A program made the translations under genes and the position numbers. From NCBI GenBank assembly GCA_026874595.1, contig CM049307.1:60642870-60706869 (forward strand): DNA of 64,000 bases. The letters run 5' to 3'. Below, piece by piece: positions 58,266 through 64,000 of this stretch; the first letter of the stretch is position 1, and each line of letters starts with the position of its first letter. The DNA comes from Sipunculus nudus. Taxonomy: Eukaryota > Annelida > Sipuncula > Golfingiida > Sipunculidae. The notes beneath the pieces are model-generated. The model saw only the letters and a list, made by a program, of their open reading frames with translations. It did not search any database and had not been told where the DNA came from.

Positions 58266-61200
58266 TCATACATCAATCACAGAGGCATAATAAGAACTTT
58301 TCTGGGAGAAATTACCGAGAGTTCATTAATTAGTAGAGTATCCGGGAAACCAGAATCACAACAGTCTATAGGAGTCTGTGAATAGCTGGCTTTAAAAAGA
58401 TAATGGGTCACATGCTTATTTCTTCAACAAATGTTTCATTTCTACTGACACCAACTAAGGACTCTAGTCCAAATGTTGGCTTCTGTTTCAGTCCTAGATG
58501 TTTTAGCACTAAAAATATTGTTTTCACACTGGTGCAATGCAAACGCAAGGGTAGTTCACATTTTTATTGACCAAACATGACTAGTTTAACAATACAATAT
58601 GCATACCTGCCTCCCAGAGGAGTCAAGAACATAACAATATGATCCCATTATAAATGTGTATGAGGAAAACAATATTTGATACATGATAATCAAGGACTTT
58701 GGCAGTTTCGGGCAAGTGGTTTGCAATTTCTAAATAAGATCAGCCCATTAACAAGATTCATGGTATGGTTTCTGCATAGATGCCAATCACGATGATCCAA
58801 TATTAATATGAATTCTTCAATCTATAAAATAGAAATAATTTTGACAAAAAACAAGATCTATGCCACCTGCTAACTTTTTTAAACCACAGGATCTGATAAA
58901 CATATTCATATTACAATAAATAATATCAGTTATAAGCAAGGTTTCTAATTCAAATAAATGAATAAATGAGAACCTCATATATGTGTACTTCATCTGAAAT
59001 TTTTTCCCCCATAAGTACAGCTTGGATGTTTGAAGATCCCTCTTTAAAGAAACATCTAGAATACCTTCCCTTCAGAACAGGTTCATTGAAATAGAGATGA
59101 AACTTCCATACTGCATAAAACATCAAATTTATTTTGATTTAACTATTTAAAACTATAAATGAAACTATTTTGCTATATTTTCATTATTCTAGTGTTCAGT
59201 TTTTCCTTTTGTAAGTGGACTAAAGGGATCCAGAAAATATTAAATGCTTTACTTTTTACTTGTTGATATATTGACTAAAAACTTGATCAATAATCTCCAT
59301 TAATGAATATGATCCAGATTACCTAGATTCTACTTTATTTCAATAAACTTTACTCAGAACAGAAACCCCCTGCTGTATCATTTACCTCCAGGGATCTGGT
59401 GATGTTTACTGGTTTTGGCATCACTAAATCATACTAATGACATTATTTACTTTAACCTTGTAACATTTATCATTGTTGCAGTTTTTTATTAGTTCATATA
59501 TCAGGATGTATTCTATATATCTGTCCAGATACCTACACAGATTAAAGATCAAATTTAAAAAAAGTACAGTAAGCAAACAAAAAAACCAGGTATTTTAGTC
59601 TGTATCAATATTCATCACATTATGAGTATTATTCTTTGTGTAATAGATAAATACATCAGAATACGAAGTACATTGTGATACAAATTTCAGGTTCCTAGAT
59701 ACAAGTATACATATTTATCTGTGACGTATCTGTATCTGAGTGCAAAATAAAGTCATACATTTTTCCTGCAAGTCCCCATTTCACTGAGAGAAAAAAGTCT
59801 ACTGACTTCAATAATTTATTCTTTTTTTTCAGCTACAATACTCCAGCCTTAAGTTCTGCATGCAGCAAATATTTTGGCAGCCTTTAATTTTTTTCTTGTT
59901 GAACACTGATTCACCAGAACTGGCGATCATTTCTCTGTCATAAATATAAACCAATTCAATTTGACTCTTTTGTTTTGCTTCATTTTTTTTTATAATATCA
60001 TTCCCAGATAGTGTGGCACCTTTAATTATTGCCCATGTTTACTCTATCAAGGTCATATGACAACATCTAACAAATGCTCCTTAGTTTCACAATACTCCGA
60101 CCTCAACCATTTTGCATATATATATATATTTATATTTATATATATATATATATAAATGCCATGTTAAATTCAGGTTGAGCATAGCCATTCCCTGTTTGGA
60201 GTAGCCTTCTACTTGTGACCTATTAAATTCATTTCTATATTTGACATTCTTGGAATCTGAGCAAAAAATATACAGAATATTGATAGTCATACTGATATAG
60301 AATATCAATGTTTTATAACACATTGTATGTCACTCTGCAATTTTGGTCTTGGAAATCCTCTTGAGCAATGATACTTATGTTGCTTGGAGTGCCTTGTCTA
60401 CAATCAGGCCTTAGGGAGACTGCACAGATAACACATTTCAAAGTGATGACATTACAATCACAGCCAAGTGGTGACATTTTATTTGGAGAACTGGACACAG
60501 TGTGACAGACGTGATATGTTATCAGATATTCTGCCACCTTGAATTTTTATACATCCTGTGTCCAACTTACTTAGGTGGTGTATGTATAACTATTTCAGTA
60601 GTTGTACTCTTGTCCTGTACAACAAATTTATTATGAAAATCTGCATTGAAAATCTGGAAAATACCTAAAATTGCACTCTTATCCACTCAAGTATCAGCTT
60701 CTCAATTGTAACTAAGACCAATTATTAATGATTTCTGATATATATGTACAGTAAAACCTCAAACTTTAAAAAATAAAATGGTCACAATTTTTATCTGGTT
60801 GTCTCAGCAAGGTCTCACATAAACATAATCAAGACCATAAACAAGTGGTTGTTATTTTCAGGTGGTCGCTAAACAGAAGTGGTTGATTTTTTCAAGGCTT
60901 TCCCGTACATTATACTGAGTTTGTAGTCTGTAATACATGAAAGGTTTCTATACAACATTATGCGAAAAATCTAAATGTGACCCATCTGGATTCTGTACTG
61001 GATGCTACTTATATATATATATATATATATACATCCAAGGTATGACCCTTAGCTACTGTACCCTGTAGCTATATAGCATGCATGGTTGCCCCTCTGTGGT
61101 ACTTTTAACTTCATAGTAAAGGTGCCTCTTACCATGTACCATAGATCAAATAAAAAAAATAGTAACAAGTTAAGTCCATTGTAAACTACAAAAATTTGTA

Positions 61201-62218
61201 TCATCATAAAAGTGAGTATATGCAGGTTGCACAAGGCTTTGGGTGATATGCAGTAACAAGTTTTAAAAAGTGTGAGGTACTTAATTTTTCCCTTTTAGGC
61301 TTGTGACCTAATGAATGCACACTGGTGTGTATAACCTGATATAGGACAAACAATTATATACAAAGTAAGTCTTTTTAGGCAATCCCGCTGAGAAATCCCT
61401 CACCTTTGTGCAAGTAAAAACTATAGGAAAACTCCCTTAGACCATGGAGGGCTCTATATATATACAAATATATACATATAAAAATGCACACTTTGGTCCC
61501 CAGTGTCTGAAAGCTTTGTGAAAATTTTTAATAAAATAAAACTTGAGATAATCTTTACATTATTTTAACACACAGTTATACAGTTAATATTATTGCACAT
61601 GATAATTCAAAGAGAGTCCCCTTTGACTTGTGCATTCTCAAAAATGCAAGATTATAAATACCATATAAAGAAGTGAATCTCCATAACAAAATAGACAATA
61701 TGTATTGATATCACAAATATAATATGACTACATGTACTGTCTATATGCAGGAATGTATATTTACATTGAGTTGCAGTACTGCAACCTCACAGTATAGTAA
61801 TGCTATTTGCTTTGTTCCAAATATATACATTGTTTAAATGACACATAAAAAAGACAAGGTAAATGCTTAAATGTCAATAGAGCATATCTCAAAGTGTACT
61901 TAAAGTTATCACTTTTGCTCATGGAAATTTATTTCATGTTTTCTTGTATAAATACAGTGATTACATTGAACTTGACTTTAAAGTATATACTGATCAGATG
62001 CACAATTGAAACTACTTCTTTTAATCCAAGTGTATTCCCTTAGTTTTGTTCAACTGTCAGTGTCAGTGTAATTTCCCAGCATATGAAGCATTTCTGTATT
62101 TATTTCAATTTTAAATGAAGTTAGTTTACCAAATTTGACTGAAGGTAAACATAGGAAATCTTTTTTAATTTAAATCTTTAAATTCTGTTCTCATGCAGTA
62201 TTGTTAATCTTATTGTAA
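58266..62218. other. AT-rich stretch without recognisable genes
   Basis: Few repeats ((TA)n at 60120-60150 and 61010-61030; a TACAGTAAAACCTC pogo-like end at about 60748). Frames are short and unsupported. It could be intergenic or the long 3'UTR of a gene to the right. Confidence 0.4.
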
Positions 62219-63416
62219 CTAGATGTGTCGGAACGACACAAATGCCCCCGCCTGGGGCAAATTAGAAACAATTGTTAAATTTTGAAACATTTTTTAAGTT
62301 CAGGAGGTGTCATATGGTCAAAAGTAGGTCAACAAGGGCAAAATGCAAACTCGATCTGTTACGGGTCATTATCAAGCAACATACCAAAAATCAGGCCAGT
62401 ATCTGCAGGCACTGAAAAAAAAATCCATACATGTGCATTTTCCATAAAAATTTCTGTCTTTCATGAAATTTTCTAAGTTAAGGAGCCATAAAACGTACAA
62501 AAGTAGGTCAACTGGGACGAAATGCGAACTTGATCTGTAACTGGTCATTATCTGCCCACACACCAAAAATCAGGCCAATATCTGCAGGCATTGTGAAAAA
62601 AACTCCGTACATGTGTATTTGTCATGAAAATTTATATTTTTTATGAAATTTTCTAAGTTAAGGAGCTGTAACACGTACAAAAGTAGGTCAACTGGGATGA
62701 AACGCAAACTCGATCTGTAACTGGTCGTTATCTGCCCACACACCAAAAATCAGGCCAATATCTGCAGGTATTGCAAAAAAAAGTCAGTATACATGTGTAT
62801 TTGTCATGAAAATTTATATTTTTCATGAAATTTTCTATGTTCAGGAGCCGTAAAACAGTCAAAAGTAGGTCAACTGGGACAAAACGTGAAGTCAATCTGT
62901 AACTGGTCAATATCTGCCCACACACCAAAAATCAGGCCAATATCTGCAGGTTTGTGAAAAAAAGTCCGTACATGTGTATTTGTCATGAAAATTCCTATTT
63001 TTCATGAAATTTTCTAAGTTAAGGAGCCGTAAAACGGTCAAAAGTAGGTCAACTGGGACGAAACGCGAACTCGATCTGTAACTGGTCATTATCTGCCCAC
63101 ACACCAAAAATCAGGCCAATATCTGCAGGCATTGCGAAAAAAGTCCGTACATGTGTATTTGTCATGAAAATTTATATTTTTCATGAAATTTTCTAAGTTA
63201 AGGAGCCGTAAAACGGTCAAAAGTAGGTCAACCGGGACGAAACGCGAACTCGATCTGTAACTGGTCATTATCTGCCCACACACCAAAAATCAGGCCAATA
63301 TCTGCAGGCATTGAGAAAAAAAGTCCGTACAACTGTTTTATTTCGGCATGATGGAAGGACGGAATGACGGACATGGGTAAAACTATATGCCCCGGCCACT
63401 TTGTGGCGGGGGCATA
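62219..63416 (-). mobile_element. Repeat E copy 3 (no G insert)
   Basis: CTAGATGTGTCGGAACGACA head, six tandem units of about 181 bp, and GGCGGGGGCATAAAAA end. The most regular E copy and the empty-site reference for element G. Confidence 0.8.
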
Positions 63417-64000
63417 AAAATATTGTCAATGTATTTGCAAAAGAATATAAATGTACCGGTAGGTTTAACTGACTATCAGAAAAAAAGTTATTCAGGATCC
63501 TATGGTTTATTGTTTCTGGATGAATCCACCTTCTTTATGAAATGAACAACATGTACAGTATATCAGGTAAAGTGGCTTAATCATTTTTTCACAAGAAAAC
63601 CCCCTGTTCACTCATGAGCTTACTGTGGAAGCCAGCCTTTTTCCTTAGGTTTGGTCCTTGCACAAGTTCAATGGCTAAGAAAGTCAAGCTCAGCCAGATA
63701 AGTACCAAACAACAATTTTTTTTTGCAAATGATCTTGAGCATTTTGAAAAGCTTCAAATGCTTAATGCCACATCTCCTTGTTTTAAGAGCATCACATACC
63801 CAGGGAGGGTGAAACTGGCAGATATTCTGAATCCCACAGGCCAAGATCTCTGACAGAACTCCATCCTGGTTTCATGGATAATACAGGTTCTCCTATATTC
63901 ACCATATGCTGCTACACACCCCTTTAGCCTAAGGACATGCATACTGAGTTTAGGTCCTTTAAACCAGGCTTTTAAGTCCTTTTACACAATGTATATCCTT
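63417..64000. other. Right edge of the window, unassigned
   Basis: A 79-codon ATG frame at 63614-63853 (+) follows a run resembling an acceptor, but the protein is not recognised and no splice partner is visible. Confidence 0.3.

Noticed and set aside
60313-60537. 74-codon Cys-rich minus-strand frame
   Set aside because: Weak start context, no recognised domain, no splice partners.
63614-63853. 79-codon plus-strand frame at the right edge
   Set aside because: Has an ATG and stop but no similarity; kept only as unassigned sequence.

Overview
The window is animal nuclear DNA: AT-rich, with GT-AG introns, large introns packed with interspersed repeats, and no bacterial gene organisation. The repeats (short elements with a terminal hairpin, asymmetric inverted repeats and internal tandem units) resemble the pearl/HINE (Helentron-like) elements known from bivalves, so a mollusc or another lophotrochozoan is the best guess. 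The species cannot be named from the sequence.

Two genes can be read exon by exon; in both, every intron phase closes. (1) On the minus strand, 29700 down to 6127, lies most of a CCDC57 orthologue (centrosomal/centriolar-satellite coiled-coil protein): 17 coding exons, about 820 residues, with the 3' end beyond the left edge. (2) On the plus strand, 36119 to 51594, is a complete seven-exon leucine-rich-repeat protein of 672 residues. It has about 18 short LRRs of the SHOC2/plant-PIRL type and an acidic tail with repeated Asn-Trp-Asp motifs. The genes are divergent, with about 6.4 kb between start codons. That interval holds a relatively GC-rich stretch, two CTCF-like motifs and a 476-bp hAT-like MITE.

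The most unusual feature is a pair of minisatellites, one per gene, each made of tandem copies of a splice junction. In CCDC57, 22 intronic copies (43 or 46 bp) repeat the last 39 bases of exon 11 plus its 5' splice site; 16 of them carry a full GTAAGT. In the LRR gene, nine upstream copies (mostly 69 bp) repeat the 3' splice site plus the first 48 bases of exon 3. One 69-bp unit is 23 codons, one LRR length. Stops and a frameshift show that only the copy at the exon end of each array can give a full-length product, so the others are potential decoy splice sites.

Region by region: 1-6118, repeats A, B and D (D inserted in B); 6127-29710, CCDC57 exons with repeats A, D, E/G, F, I, a solo LTR and small MITEs in introns; 29.7-36.1 kb, divergent intergenic region; 36.1-51.6 kb, the LRR gene, whose intron 5 is a nest of up to five elements; 51.6-55.5 kb, 3' flank with a 29-bp tandem repeat, an F element and a Tigger-like MITE; 55.8-58.2 kb, a D element inserted in repeat J; 58.2-62.2 kb, AT-rich sequence without recognisable genes; 62.2-63.4 kb, an E element; 63.4-64.0 kb, unassigned.
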